This document shows, piece by piece, positions 9,233 to 17,775 of a stretch of DNA of 64,000 bases. A program made the position numbers and the translations under genes. A model generated the notes under the pieces. That model was not told the DNA's origin, made no database searches, and saw only the letters and a program-made list of their open reading frames with translations. The number at the start of each line of letters is the position of its first letter. Within the stretch, counting starts at the first letter, position 1. The DNA is from [Ruminococcus] torques ATCC 27756 (lineage in GTDB: Bacteria > Bacillota > Clostridia > Lachnospirales > Lachnospiraceae): NCBI RefSeq assembly GCF_000153925.1, contig NZ_DS264356.1, positions 2,713 to 66,712 on the forward strand, written 5' to 3'.

Positions 9233-10030
9233 TCAAACCGTAATAATATCCGAAACGGTATCTCTGTTCGCTACGAACATATCCAGATCGTCGCCTTTGT
9301 ACTCGTTATCTGCCAGCGTAACTTCTAATTTGACCGTCTCATATGCAAGTTTTGCGTAATTATTTTCCTTGCTCAAATGCCCGAGCACGATATGTTTCAG
9401 ATTATCATGTAGTATATCACAAAGCAGACGACCTGACAATTCATTTGATAAATGTCCCCTGTCACCGAGAATCCTCTGTTTCAAGTAGTACGGATATCCT
9501 CCGACTTCCAACATATGAATGTCATGGTTTGCCTCAAGGAGAACTGCATCAAGATTTCTCAGACATTCGACTGTATAGCTGTCGTATTTTCCAAGATCCG
9601 TTGCAACCGCAACTGATTTTCCTCCCTGCTCCAATCGATATCCCGAAGGTTCATTTGCATCATGTGAAATCGCAAACGGTTTTACAGTCATATCTCCCAG
9701 TTCAAAAGGTTCATCCGCACGGATCTCGCGATATAGTCCTTCCGGCATTTTCCCCAAACCGGAATAACTTTTGATCCCCATGATCGTTCCCGGCGTAGCA
9801 TAGATCGGAATCTCATATTTTCTGCTGAATACTCCTAATCCTTGAATATGATCCGAGTGTTCATGAGTAATTAAGATCCCATCTAAATCTTCGCCTTTTA
9901 ATTCTAATGTTTTCAACCCTTCTTCTATTCTTTTCTTGCTGATTCCCGTATCTACCAATAAATGCGTATCATCGCTTCCGACATAGATACAGTTGCCGCT
10001 GCTCCCACTTGCAATGCTGCACATTCTCAT
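9233..10030 (-). CDS. MBL-fold metallo-hydrolase, WalJ/YycJ-like
   Basis: A 265-residue metallo-beta-lactamase-fold hydrolase. The metal-binding motif is THEHSDHIQG, with further ligands in SHDANEPSG and VLGHLSKENN. The beginning MCSIASGSSGNCIYVGSD matches the WalJ (YycJ) group, proposed as a 5'-3' exonuclease or cell-wall-control protein, but here it is not beside walRK. Its start codon overlaps the coaE stop by four bases (ATGA), so they are translationally coupled. Confidence 0.9.
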   Translation of the reverse strand: MRMCSIASGSSGNCIYVGSDDTHLLVDTGISKKRIEEGLKTLELKGEDLDGILITHEHSDHIQGLGVFSRKYEIPIYATPGTIMGIKSYSGLGKMPEGLYREIRADEPFELGDMTVKPFAISHDANEPSGYRLEQGGKSVAVATDLGKYDSYTVECLRNLDAVLLEANHDIHMLEVGGYPYYLKQRILGDRGHLSNELSGRLLCDILHDNLKHIVLGHLSKENNYAKLAYETVKLEVTLADNEYKGDDLDMFVANRDTVSDIITV

Positions 10031-10611
10031 AATTGTATCTTCGCTCCTATTTGTCTTTTTGTCTCTTTAAAATCTCCGCTGTTATCAATTACATCCGTAC
10101 AATTTTCACGAAATTGCTCCACCGAAAGCTGAGATGCCATCATTTGTGTGATCTTTTCCTGAGTATACCCTCTTGATCGTTCCAGGCGGATTCTCCGAAC
10201 ATTTTCTTCTGTATAAATATACCAGATTTTATCGCACAATTCCTGCCCTGCTTCTGCCAGAAGAGCCGATTCCAACACGTACAGCTTCCGCCCTTCCTTC
10301 TTTCGCTTTTCTATATCTTTCTTCACATAATCCAACACCGGCGGATGAACAATTTCATTCAGGATCTTCCGTTTTCCTTCATCGGAAAACACAATTTCGC
10401 CAAGTTTTTTACGATCTAATTCCCCGTCAGTTCCGACGACCGCTTCTCCGAACCTGTCCACGATTTTCCGGAAACATATTTCTCCTCTTTTTTCCAATCG
10501 CTTTGCCACTTCATCCATCTGACAAACATAAGCTCCATATCTGCTTTCCAAATAATCCAATACTTCGCTCTTTCCCGACCCAACTCCGCCGGTGATTCCT
10601 AAAACTTTCAT
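10027..10611 (-). CDS. coaE: Dephospho-CoA kinase
   Basis: Last step of CoA synthesis: ATP-dependent phosphorylation of dephospho-CoA. At 194 residues it has the P-loop GGVGSGKS near the N-terminus, the LDRKKLGEIVFSDEGKRKILNEIVHP region and RLERSRGYTQEKITQMMASQ typical of CoaE. It lies 39 bases after polA, a common clostridial order, and overlaps the next gene by four bases. Confidence 0.96.
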   Translation of the reverse strand: MKVLGITGGVGSGKSEVLDYLESRYGAYVCQMDEVAKRLEKRGEICFRKIVDRFGEAVVGTDGELDRKKLGEIVFSDEGKRKILNEIVHPPVLDYVKKDIEKRKKEGRKLYVLESALLAEAGQELCDKIWYIYTEENVRRIRLERSRGYTQEKITQMMASQLSVEQFRENCTDVIDNSGDFKETKRQIGAKIQL

Positions 10612-10650
10612 TCTATTTTCTATCCTTTATACTGCTTCCCGACAAATCGT

Positions 10651-13266
10651 CTATTTTGCCTCATACCAATTTTTCCCGGTATGCATATCAACAATTAGCG
10701 GAACAGACAATTTCACGGCGTTTTCCATCTTATCTCTTAAAATTTCTTTCACTTCATCTACTTCCGAACACTCTGCCTCAATAAGCAATTCATCATGGAC
10801 CTGCAAAATCATACGCGATTTCATATTTCTTTTCTTAAGTTCTTTATGGACATCGATCATCGCAATTTTCATGATATCTGCTGCGGTTCCTTGTATCGGA
10901 GCATTCATCGCAACTCTCTCTCCGAAATTCCTTTGCATAAAATTGCTCGATTTTAATTCCGGCACAGGTCTCCTTCTGCCGAACAACGTAACTGCATATC
11001 CTTTTTCTTTTGCATTTTCTACCGAATCGTCAAGAAACTTTTTCACTCCCGGATAAGTCTCGAAATAATGCTCAATGTATTCTGCCGCTTCTTTTCTTGT
11101 AATACTCAAATCCATACTTAATCCAAAGGAACTGATACCGTACACAATTCCGAAATTAACGGCTTTTGCATTTCTTCTTTGCAAATCTGTCACTTCATCA
11201 AACGGAGTGTGAAATACTTGCGACGCCGTCATCCGATGAATATCAGTCGCTTCCCGATATGCTTTGATCAACTGCTCGTCGCCCGAACAATGAGCCAAAA
11301 CACGAAGTTCTATCTGCGAATAATCGGCATCGACAAAAACACAGTCTTCTTTTGGCACAAACACTTTCCTGATCATCCGACCAAGTTCCATCCGCACCGG
11401 AATATTTTGTAAATTCGGTTCTGTACTGCTCAATCTTCCTGTCGCAGTTACCGTTTGATTGAACTTTCCGTGTATTCTGCCGTCATCGCCGATAAAAACC
11501 GCCAGACCGTCCGCATAAGTTGATTTCAGTTTTGCCAGCTGACGATATTCTAATATTTTGCTTACGATCGGATATTCTTCTGCCAGTTTTTCCAACACAT
11601 CTGCCGCTGTAGAGTATCCGGTTTTTGTCTTTTTCGCATGTGGCATATTTAGTTTTTCAAATAAAATAACTCCAAGCTGTTTCGGGGAATTAATATTAAA
11701 CTCTTCCCCCGCCATCTCATAAATCTGATGCTCAAGTTGTATGATCTGCTCTCCCAACTGATCTCCGTACAATTTCAAAGCTTCAGCCTCTACTTTCACA
11801 CCTGCCGATTCCATCTCGTACAATGTAAAAACCAAAGGCATTTCAATCTCATAAAAAAGACGATCCATTTCAGCTTCTTTTAATTTATTATCAAGAACCG
11901 ATGCCGCCGCAAACGCCGTGTAGGCCTCATAACAACACTTCACATTAAGTTCAGCCTGTATCCCGCCTGCAATCCCAAGATACTGTTCTGCCACATCTTC
12001 ATACGTATAATCGCTTTTTAGAGGATTTAACAGATAAGCTGCCACGATCACATCAAACGCGCTGCTTTGCTTTACATTTTTGATATACGGAAGAATTTCT
12101 TTCAAACCACATACTGAGAAACAGCTCACTTTTTCCGCAACATGCGACAACTTTGCAAATAAAAATTCCATATCCGTAGAAAGATCACATGGAATCGTAA
12201 CAACATCTTTCTCACTCCAAGCTATGGCAATTCTCCCGAATCCCGAAGGATGTGCAAAAAGAGGGAGTACGTTTCCTTCATCTTTTGACAATGCTACCCC
12301 GACACATTGTGCTTTCTCCGCCATCGCAAAAATACGTTCTATTTCTTCTTTTTCCGTAACTTCTCGAAATATCTTTTCTATTTTATTTTCTTTCGTTTCT
12401 ATAGAAAAACGTCCAAGCATATTTTTAAAACGAAGCCGCTCAAAAATTTTGTACGCTTCTTCCGTATAAGGATTTTCATAATGCGCTTTTTCAATATCAA
12501 ACTCAAAATCCGCATGTGTTTCAATCGTCGCAAGCACTTTACTCATTTTTGCCTGTTCCCAAAACTCCTGAATATTCTTACTTGCCCGGGGCGGCTTTAA
12601 TTCCGACGCGTGTGCATACGCATTTTCAATCGTTTGATACTCCATAATAATTTTTGTTGCTGTTTTTTCGCCGATCCCCGGAACTCCCGGAATATTATCC
12701 GCCGAATCCCCCATCAAAGCTTTCACATCGATAAATTCTCTCGGCGTTACTTTATATCGTTCAACAACATCTGCAGCATAATAATTCTCAATCTCTGTTT
12801 TTCCCTGCTTCGTCTTCGGAATCCGAATCTTCACATGTTCAGTGGCAAGCTGCAGCGTATCTCTGTCTCCTGATATGATCGATACATCCATTCCGCTTTC
12901 TTCGCACATGCGTGAAAGCGTTCCCAACAGATCATCCGCTTCAAGCCCCGCTTTTTCTATTGTAGAAATATTCATTGCTTCAAGCACTTCTTTAATTACG
13001 GGAACTTGCTGACGAAGTTCTTCTGCCATCGGTTTTCTCGTTCCTTTATACTCCGAAAACATCTCATGACGAAATGTCGGCGCATGAACATCAAATGTAA
13101 CAGTCAGATACTCCGGTTTCTCCTCATCTAATATTTTAAACATAATATTCAAAAACCCGTACACAGCATTCGTATGCAGACCTTCCGGAGTTGTCAGATC
13201 GGGAACTCCATAAAATGCACGATTCAAAATACTATGTCCATCTATCAATACGATTTTCTTTCGCAT
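10651..13266 (-). CDS. polA: DNA polymerase I
   Basis: Gap-filling polymerase for repair and Okazaki-fragment processing, 871 residues. An N-terminal 5' nuclease domain (LIDGHSILNRAFYG; GDSADNIPGVPGIGEKTA), a middle 3'-5' exonuclease-like region and a C-terminal polymerase domain are present. Polymerase motifs: A (DYSQIELRVLAHCSGD), B (RRNAKAVNFGIVYG) and C (VHDELLIE). The middle region has CVGVALSKDEG where an active exonuclease would show the Asp-Glu metal site, so proofreading is probably lost, as in Bacillus polymerase I. ACGGAGG precedes the ATG. Confidence 0.97.
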   Translation of the reverse strand: MRKKIVLIDGHSILNRAFYGVPDLTTPEGLHTNAVYGFLNIMFKILDEEKPEYLTVTFDVHAPTFRHEMFSEYKGTRKPMAEELRQQVPVIKEVLEAMNISTIEKAGLEADDLLGTLSRMCEESGMDVSIISGDRDTLQLATEHVKIRIPKTKQGKTEIENYYAADVVERYKVTPREFIDVKALMGDSADNIPGVPGIGEKTATKIIMEYQTIENAYAHASELKPPRASKNIQEFWEQAKMSKVLATIETHADFEFDIEKAHYENPYTEEAYKIFERLRFKNMLGRFSIETKENKIEKIFREVTEKEEIERIFAMAEKAQCVGVALSKDEGNVLPLFAHPSGFGRIAIAWSEKDVVTIPCDLSTDMEFLFAKLSHVAEKVSCFSVCGLKEILPYIKNVKQSSAFDVIVAAYLLNPLKSDYTYEDVAEQYLGIAGGIQAELNVKCCYEAYTAFAAASVLDNKLKEAEMDRLFYEIEMPLVFTLYEMESAGVKVEAEALKLYGDQLGEQIIQLEHQIYEMAGEEFNINSPKQLGVILFEKLNMPHAKKTKTGYSTAADVLEKLAEEYPIVSKILEYRQLAKLKSTYADGLAVFIGDDGRIHGKFNQTVTATGRLSSTEPNLQNIPVRMELGRMIRKVFVPKEDCVFVDADYSQIELRVLAHCSGDEQLIKAYREATDIHRMTASQVFHTPFDEVTDLQRRNAKAVNFGIVYGISSFGLSMDLSITRKEAAEYIEHYFETYPGVKKFLDDSVENAKEKGYAVTLFGRRRPVPELKSSNFMQRNFGERVAMNAPIQGTAADIMKIAMIDVHKELKKRNMKSRMILQVHDELLIEAECSEVDEVKEILRDKMENAVKLSVPLIVDMHTGKNWYEAK

Positions 13267-13385
13267 GGCAGCAATTACCTCCGTTTCACAATCATACTCA
13301 AGTATACACTAAAAAGCCTCTTTTTAAAAGGTTGATTTTATGCTATGGTTATCATATGATCATACAAATGAAAGGAATTATATAC

Positions 13386-14000
13386 ATGGACAGCATAATT
13401 TTTGACGTAGACGGCACACTATGGGATTCTGCCGATTCTGTTGCCGCCGCATGGAATTTGGCAATCAAAAAGTTCTCTTCCCTCGACATTACACTTGACA
13501 GGGAAATTCTCGGAAGTGTTTTCGGGAAAACAATGACCGACATCGGAGATATTCTTTTCCCCTCACTTTCCGAAACGGAAAAAGATTCTCTGCTTTCCGC
13601 CTGCTGTGAGCTCGAAAACAATTATTTAAAAAATCATCCCGGAATCATTTATGAAGGAGTCGCTGACACTATTGAAAAGCTTTCTAAAAAATACCCTCTT
13701 TTTATTGTCAGCAACTGTCAATGCGGATATATCGAAGCAACAATGCAGGCAATCGGTATCGAACATTTCATAAAAGATCATCTTTGTTTCGGAGAAACGG
13801 GCGTTTCTAAAGGACAAACGCTTCGCATGCTGATCGATCGAAATCACCTGTCATCTCCTGTTTATGTCGGAGATACACAAGGCGATGCAGACGCCTGCCA
13901 CGCTGCAGGTATTCCGTTTATTTTTGCCGAATACGGATTCGGAAATGTTCCTGATGCAAAAATGACCATTCACAAATTTTCCGATCTGCTTAATTTGTAA
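13386..14000 (+). CDS. HAD-family phosphatase (phosphoglycolate phosphatase-like)
   Basis: A 204-residue HAD hydrolase. Motif I is FDVDGTLWDS with the nucleophilic Asp, motif II SNCQ, and motif III/IV VGDTQGDADACHAAGIPF. The alpha-helical cap (residues about 15-85) places it with the phosphoglycolate-phosphatase/beta-phosphoglucomutase group; the substrate is unknown. I start at 13386 because AAAGGA lies about 9 bases before; other in-frame ATGs upstream lack a ribosome site. It diverges from polA. The gene ends 20 bases from the group II intron, with no terminator of its own. Confidence 0.88.
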   Translation: MDSIIFDVDGTLWDSADSVAAAWNLAIKKFSSLDITLDREILGSVFGKTMTDIGDILFPSLSETEKDSLLSACCELENNYLKNHPGIIYEGVADTIEKLSKKYPLFIVSNCQCGYIEATMQAIGIEHFIKDHLCFGETGVSKGQTLRMLIDRNHLSSPVYVGDTQGDADACHAAGIPFIFAEYGFGNVPDAKMTIHKFSDLLNL

Positions 14001-14059
14001 TTACCAAATATTTTTCATAAATCGAGTAGGAGGGGATTTTAATAAATCCCCGACCTCTC

Positions 14060-14095
14060 ACACCACCGTGCGTACCATCCGGTACACGGCGGTTC
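14060..14095 (-). ncRNA. Group II intron domain V
   Basis: A hairpin on the minus strand, CCGCCGTGTACC / GGTACGCACGGTGG, matches the size and shape of intron domain V, the catalytic core of the ribozyme. Splicing capacity is not proved. Confidence 0.75.
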
Positions 14096-14161
14096 AATCA
14101 ACTTAACAAGTAACACACCTTTCGGTGTAGTAATCTAACATTGAGACTAATCCAAATGCAG

Positions 14162-14653
14162 TTAGTCTCTTCGACAAGTAAGTACTTTCATTCTTCTCTT
14201 AAACTTCACAACTGATTTTGCATGTGACTTAGCCTTAAACTGGTGTGCTCTTGTGTCAAAGCAGAATCCAAACCCAAGGTATTTCAGTCCGCTTGGTCTG
14301 AATTGTTCCTCATAGATTGGTGTTAATACCTGCGCTATAGCTTGTTGTATAAATCTGTCTGTTACTGTTGGTACTCCCAGGTTTCTGACGCCACCCTCCG
14401 GCTTTGGGATCTCCACTCTCCGTACCGGCTGAGGTTTATATTTTCTTGACCTCAACTGGTCCTTGATGTTTTCTCCGTTCTTTTCAAGATGTTCTTGAAG
14501 TTCTGTGTACTTCATTCCGTCCACTCCCTCTGCACCTTTGTTTCGTACGACTTGCAGATATGTTTTATTGAGGTTATCACCAGAAAGTATCTGCTCCATT
14601 AGACTACTTGTGTCCATGTGTTCTTTCCTTTCCGCCTCGCTTGATTTGACCAC
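14162..14653 (-). pseudogene. Group II intron reverse transcriptase/maturase, internal deletion
   Basis: A 163-residue remnant. The first part is the N-terminal reverse transcriptase region (YLQVVRNKGAEGVDGM; KPQPVRRVEIPKPEGGVRNL; GVPTVTDRFIQQAIAQVL). At about residue 120 (EEQFRPSGLKYLGFGF) it jumps directly to sequence like the late RT/maturase border (YLGFGFCFDTRAHQFKAK; SVVKFKRRMKVLTCR). The RT catalytic block, including the YADD-type site, is missing, as is the end of the maturase. Full-length relatives have about 400-600 residues. It cannot make an active reverse transcriptase; movement would need a helper in trans. Confidence 0.9.
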
Positions 14654-15102
14654 CCTTTCCCCGATTGGTTACGACAGATGCTGTCATTTCTGCAATACGA
14701 AACATACTCAAACTTATTGATTGTTCGCCCCTTTGCTCCGTTTCCATTACAAAAACTTCTTCACTGCTATGGGCTCGGCTGACTTCTCACAGTTCGTTGT
14801 TACTAGGCTGATGAGACCTCTGTGAGACCTCCTGCTTAAGGTTCACGCTCTTTCTCTCCATATATCCGCCACATCTACTCTGCTGCTACAAAAGTGATAG
14901 TTATTAGACTTCGTTGCTTTTGGCCAACTTATCTCTCACAGCCTAGCCTTATATGTGATTTCTGTCCGTCGGACCAGAGATTTGCTTACAACTTTCTTCA
15001 GATTCCACCTCACGATGGACTTGCTGTTCAGCTATACACTTCCCACTATCTGGGCGTGTTCGGGACTTACACCCGTTAGAGCGCGCCCATGGCGCGCAAA
15101 CC

Positions 15103-15140
15103 AAAAAGCGAAAAGTGCACTCATTCACTTTTCGCTTTTA
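15103..15140 (-). terminator. Terminator of the glucosaminidase gene
   Basis: A perfect 14-bp stem (15104-15117 with 15126-15139) is followed on the minus strand by CGCTTTTTGGTTT. The intron 5' end lies six bases past the stem. Confidence 0.9.
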
Positions 15141-15159
15141 TTATTTTATACTTATCTAT

Positions 15160-17022
15160 TTATCTATATAAGGACTTTTTCTTTCCGATAACAACTACAC
15201 CCGCTGTCAGCGATACTCCAAGAAGAACAATCCACACTGCCAACTGCCCTTCATCCCCTGTTTTAGGAGATGGAACCGTTGCGCTGACTGGATTTACCGT
15301 AGGAGTTGTTTCTACTGTTGTTTCTACTGTTGTTTCTTCTTTTGTCCCTGTCTGACTTCCTGATACAGAAGTTCCGCCCGGTGTCGTTTCCGTTCCTGCA
15401 TTCCCGCTGTTTTGCACATTTCCCGTTCCCGGCGTTTCAATTCTGTTTGCATCCGGTATTTCTGATGCATCTGTCTCAGGTTGACTCGGCACGTCAGGTA
15501 CATCCGGCGTTTCCGGTACATCTGTTTCAGGTTCACCCGGTACATTCGGCGTTTCCGGTGCATTTGTTTCAGGTTCACCCGGTACATTCGGTGTTTCCGG
15601 TGCATTTGTTTCAGGTTCGCTTGGTACATCCGGCGTTTCAGGTTCGCTTGGTACATCCGGCGTTTCCGGTGCATTTATTTCAGGTTCACTCGGTACATCC
15701 GGCGTTTCCGGTACGTTTGTTTCAGGTTCACTCGGTACATCCGGTGTTTCAGGTACGTCTGTCTCAGGTTCGTTCGGTACATTTGGCGTTTCTTCCTGAA
15801 TCTGACAATCTTTATTTCCACCTATAAAATCCAGATTCCATGCATGGGCAGCCGCCTTTTCTCCCCAGTAAGGGTCCGATGCATAACTTACATTAATTCC
15901 GCTGCTCTTATCCCCAAGATAAGTTCCATGGTTTCTCCAATCCGAGCTGTCTAAATAACCTTCATCCATCCACTCTTTCATAAAACTGCGAATACAATCA
16001 TCAATGCTCGCATATGTATCGGCGCTTATTCCGGGAGCGCTGTCCACCGCATTCAAGCCAAAAATATTATTTTTATTCCGGCAGATCCAACTTGTCCCCC
16101 AACCGCTTTCATTAATTGCTATTCCCATAGAGAGAAGCGCATTAACACTATAAACATTTTGGTATTTTACAAATGAAAGTCCTGTTCCCGATAATTTTGA
16201 AGAAGCTGTGTCAACTCCTGCAGCGCTCATTGCCGATTGGAGCATTACGTTCAATTCCTCGCCACTGTATTTTGTAGCTTCTCTCATGTTTTTAAACTGG
16301 AAAAAGTTATAAAACGCATTCCCTGCATTCACTGCGTTTTGACCGTTTGTATTATTTTGATAATCCGAAAGCATCACTGCATAATCGGTATAAAAATAAT
16401 GTCCATCATAGCTGTAATACTTTACACCTTCATTTAAATAAGAAGGTGCTGTTCCGTTATTTATAAAAGAAACCGGAAGTTTATTTAAATCTTGTGAAAT
16501 ATAATGGATCAGTTTTCCACCGGATACCGCATAATAACTTACATGATCCGAAACCGCCGCATACTCCACAACCTGAACTTCTGAAGCATTTACCGTTCCT
16601 GTCACTCCTGACAGCATAAATCGAACTTTCCCATCATCAGTCATACCTAAATATGCCGCGTCTGCACCATAAGCTCCGTTTGTATATCCGCTTCCGCCGC
16701 CATATGTAAAAGAAGTTACAGCGCTGCCTTTTGTATTAAAATTGACTACTTTACTCTGCCCGGATGTTTTTGCCAAAAACATTGCATTTTGTGATGGCGT
16801 TCCTTCCGCAACAATACCTTTTTCCTCATGAATTTCATAAATTGCTCCATCTTCATCCATAGCCGTTGTCTCCTCAAGACGCTGACTATTTTCATCCTGA
16901 AGTGTCGCTGTGACCTGATCCTCCCCCGATAGCTCTGCAGCATTACTTTCCATGCCCGGCATAAAACTTACTACCATCGACATCAAAAGTGCGCATATCA
17001 GTAGTTTCTTTTTCTTTATCAC
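15160..17022 (-). CDS. Cell-wall-anchored glucosaminidase with Pro-Glu repeats
   Basis: Secreted 620-residue surface protein. Residues 1-29 are a signal peptide ([19 protein letters not shown]). An Asn/Tyr-rich region (about 95-225) follows, then a GH73-like N-acetylglucosaminidase domain (about 245-400). The likely catalytic Glu305 is in [10 protein letters not shown], and FGLNAVD and [16 protein letters not shown] blocks resemble Firmicute autolysins. Residues 411-520 are Pro/Glu/Thr repeats that probably span the wall, followed by a Thr-rich stretch. The end is SPKTG (585-589), a hydrophobic helix and KKKSLYR: a sortase signal of the S/LPxTG kind. It starts with GTG after AAGGAGG. A role in peptidoglycan cutting is inferred from the domain. 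A perfect 9-bp palindrome lies about 110 bases upstream. Confidence 0.9.
   Translation of the reverse strand: MIKKKKLLICALLMSMVVSFMPGMESNAAELSGEDQVTATLQDENSQRLEETTAMDEDGAIYEIHEEKGIVAEGTPSQNAMFLAKTSGQSKVVNFNTKGSAVTSFTYGGGSGYTNGAYGADAAYLGMTDDGKVRFMLSGVTGTVNASEVQVVEYAAVSDHVSYYAVSGGKLIHYISQDLNKLPVSFINNGTAPSYLNEGVKYYSYDGHYFYTDYAVMLSDYQNNTNGQNAVNAGNAFYNFFQFKNMREATKYSGEELNVMLQSAMSAAGVDTASSKLSGTGLSFVKYQNVYSVNALLSMGIAINESGWGTSWICRNKNNIFGLNAVDSAPGISADTYASIDDCIRSFMKEWMDEGYLDSSDWRNHGTYLGDKSSGINVSYASDPYWGEKAAAHAWNLDFIGGNKDCQIQEETPNVPNEPETDVPETPDVPSEPETNVPETPDVPSEPEINAPETPDVPSEPETPDVPSEPETNAPETPNVPGEPETNAPETPNVPGEPETDVPETPDVPDVPSQPETDASEIPDANRIETPGTGNVQNSGNAGTETTPGGTSVSGSQTGTKEETTVETTVETTPTVNPVSATVPSPKTGDEGQLAVWIVLLGVSLTAGVVVIGKKKSLYR
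15463..15792 (-). repeat. Tandem 42-bp repeats encoding [18 protein letters not shown] units
   Basis: Eight tandem units, seven of them close to 14 residues: [42 protein letters not shown], a short ETPDVPSEP, and more. The one cut to nine residues and the last one with an extra DVP point to unequal recombination or slippage. Copy number is likely to vary between strains. Confidence 0.92.
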
Positions 17023-17130
17023 TTGTGTATGGCCCTCCTTAACCCTGCTATTAATTATTTATACTAATCTACACTGATACATAACTACCATAACATTTTA
17101 TTCCATCATTGGCAAGCATTACTTTTTAAT

Positions 17131-17150
17131 ATTGTATACAAGTATACAAT
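17131..17150. promoter_or_regulatory. Palindromic operator candidate ATTGTATACAAGTATACAAT
   Basis: A perfect 9-bp inverted repeat with a two-base centre lies about 110 bases upstream of the glucosaminidase gene. TTGTATAC/GTATACAA resembles GntR-family operators. No such regulator is encoded in the window. Confidence 0.5.
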
Positions 17151-17239
17151 GAGTATTATCACTATTCAGTCCGATTTTCAAGCTTTTAACAAAACAAATT
17201 CCAAGTAACCTCGTACGAAAATAAAATTTCCCATATGAC

Positions 17240-17280
17240 AAAAAGGATTCTGTATAACACCGTCATACAGAATCCTTTTT
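17240..17280. terminator. Terminator after tRNA-Leu
   Basis: A perfect 16-bp stem, AAAAAGGATTCTGTAT (17240-17255) with 17265-17280. T runs on both strands make it bidirectional. Confidence 0.9.
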
Positions 17281-17283
17281 TAA

Positions 17284-17366
17284 TGCGGATGGTGGGACTT
17301 GAACCCACACGTAGTCACCTACGCAAGATTTTGAGTCTTGTGCGTCTGCCATTCCGCCACATCCGC
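17284..17366 (-). tRNA. tRNA-Leu (anticodon CAA)
   Basis: An 83-base class II tRNA. The acceptor stem is GCGGATG/CATCCGC with discriminator A, a long variable arm (GCGTAGGTGACTACGT) is present, and the T arm is GTGGGTTCAAGTCCCAC. The anticodon stem-loop CAAGA-CTCAAAA-TCTTG places CAA at positions 34-36, reading UUG. The 3' CCA is not encoded (TTA follows), so it is added enzymatically. Confidence 0.97.
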
Positions 17367-17502
17367 ATAATGGCTTCTTTTTGAAGCCAAGAATTATTAT
17401 ATCACTTGTTTTTTTATATTGCAAGCTTTTTTTACTGTTTTACAAATTATTTTAAACATTTTAAAAGAGTATGCCATACGGAAATAAAATATCACAATTT
17501 TC

Positions 17503-17685
17503 TTATTGAGTTTTCCCTTTCTCTCTATATATTAAAGTTATTGAAGGCACAAATACTGCAAGGTTACAAAATATAGCCATGCGATATAAAATAATCATTG
17601 TGTTCTCCGAACTCCATAAAGGAATTATGATAGCTACTAAATTAATAATAAATAATACACACATCATAATAAGTAATTTTTTCAT
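17503..17685 (-). CDS. Small two-helix membrane protein of unknown function
   Basis: A 60-residue ORF with two hydrophobic stretches (LLIMMCVLFIINLVAIIIPL and MAIFCNLAVFVPSITLIY) and a short polar tail (REKGKTQ). GGAAAGGGG lies 6-7 bases before the ATG, which supports translation. It follows the LysA-family gene on the same strand, about 90 bases away. I do not recognise a family. It may be a small membrane peptide or chance coding in AT-rich DNA. Confidence 0.5.
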   Translation of the reverse strand: MKKLLIMMCVLFIINLVAIIIPLWSSENTMIILYRMAIFCNLAVFVPSITLIYREKGKTQ

Positions 17686-17775
17686 AATTTCCCCTTTCCA
17701 CTATTTAAAAAGAAAGTCTAAACAATTCTTTTATTTAAAACTATTTCCGTTAATAATAAAATATATTCTAAAAAA

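Larger units (their letters stand above)
14021..15097 (-). mobile_element. Internally deleted group II intron (class C-like)
   Basis: On the minus strand the element begins GCGCGCCATGGGCGCGCTCT and continues with AACGGGTGTAAGTCCC, a typical group II 5' end (GUGCGCC... in relatives). It ends ...CTCCTACTCGAT. Domain V is seen at about 14060-14095 (CCGCCGTGTACC...GGTACGCACGGTGG) and a domain VI-like stem GGGGATTT/AAAATCCCC at 14034-14056. Total length is about 1.08 kb, far short of a full intron (about 1.9-2.5 kb) because most of the protein gene is gone. It sits a few bases past a rho-independent terminator in the same orientation, the insertion habit of class C introns. The stretch 14654-15097 has no gene and is the 5' half of the intron RNA. 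Confidence 0.88.

Noticed and set aside
12307-12600. Plus-strand frame within polA
   Set aside because: Phe/Arg-rich shadow of the polymerase gene without start signals.
15306-15954. Plus-strand frames of 157-173 codons, rich in Phe/His/Arg repeats
   Set aside because: They are the reverse of the Pro/Glu repeats of the glucosaminidase; periodicity comes from the real gene, and there is no ribosome site.
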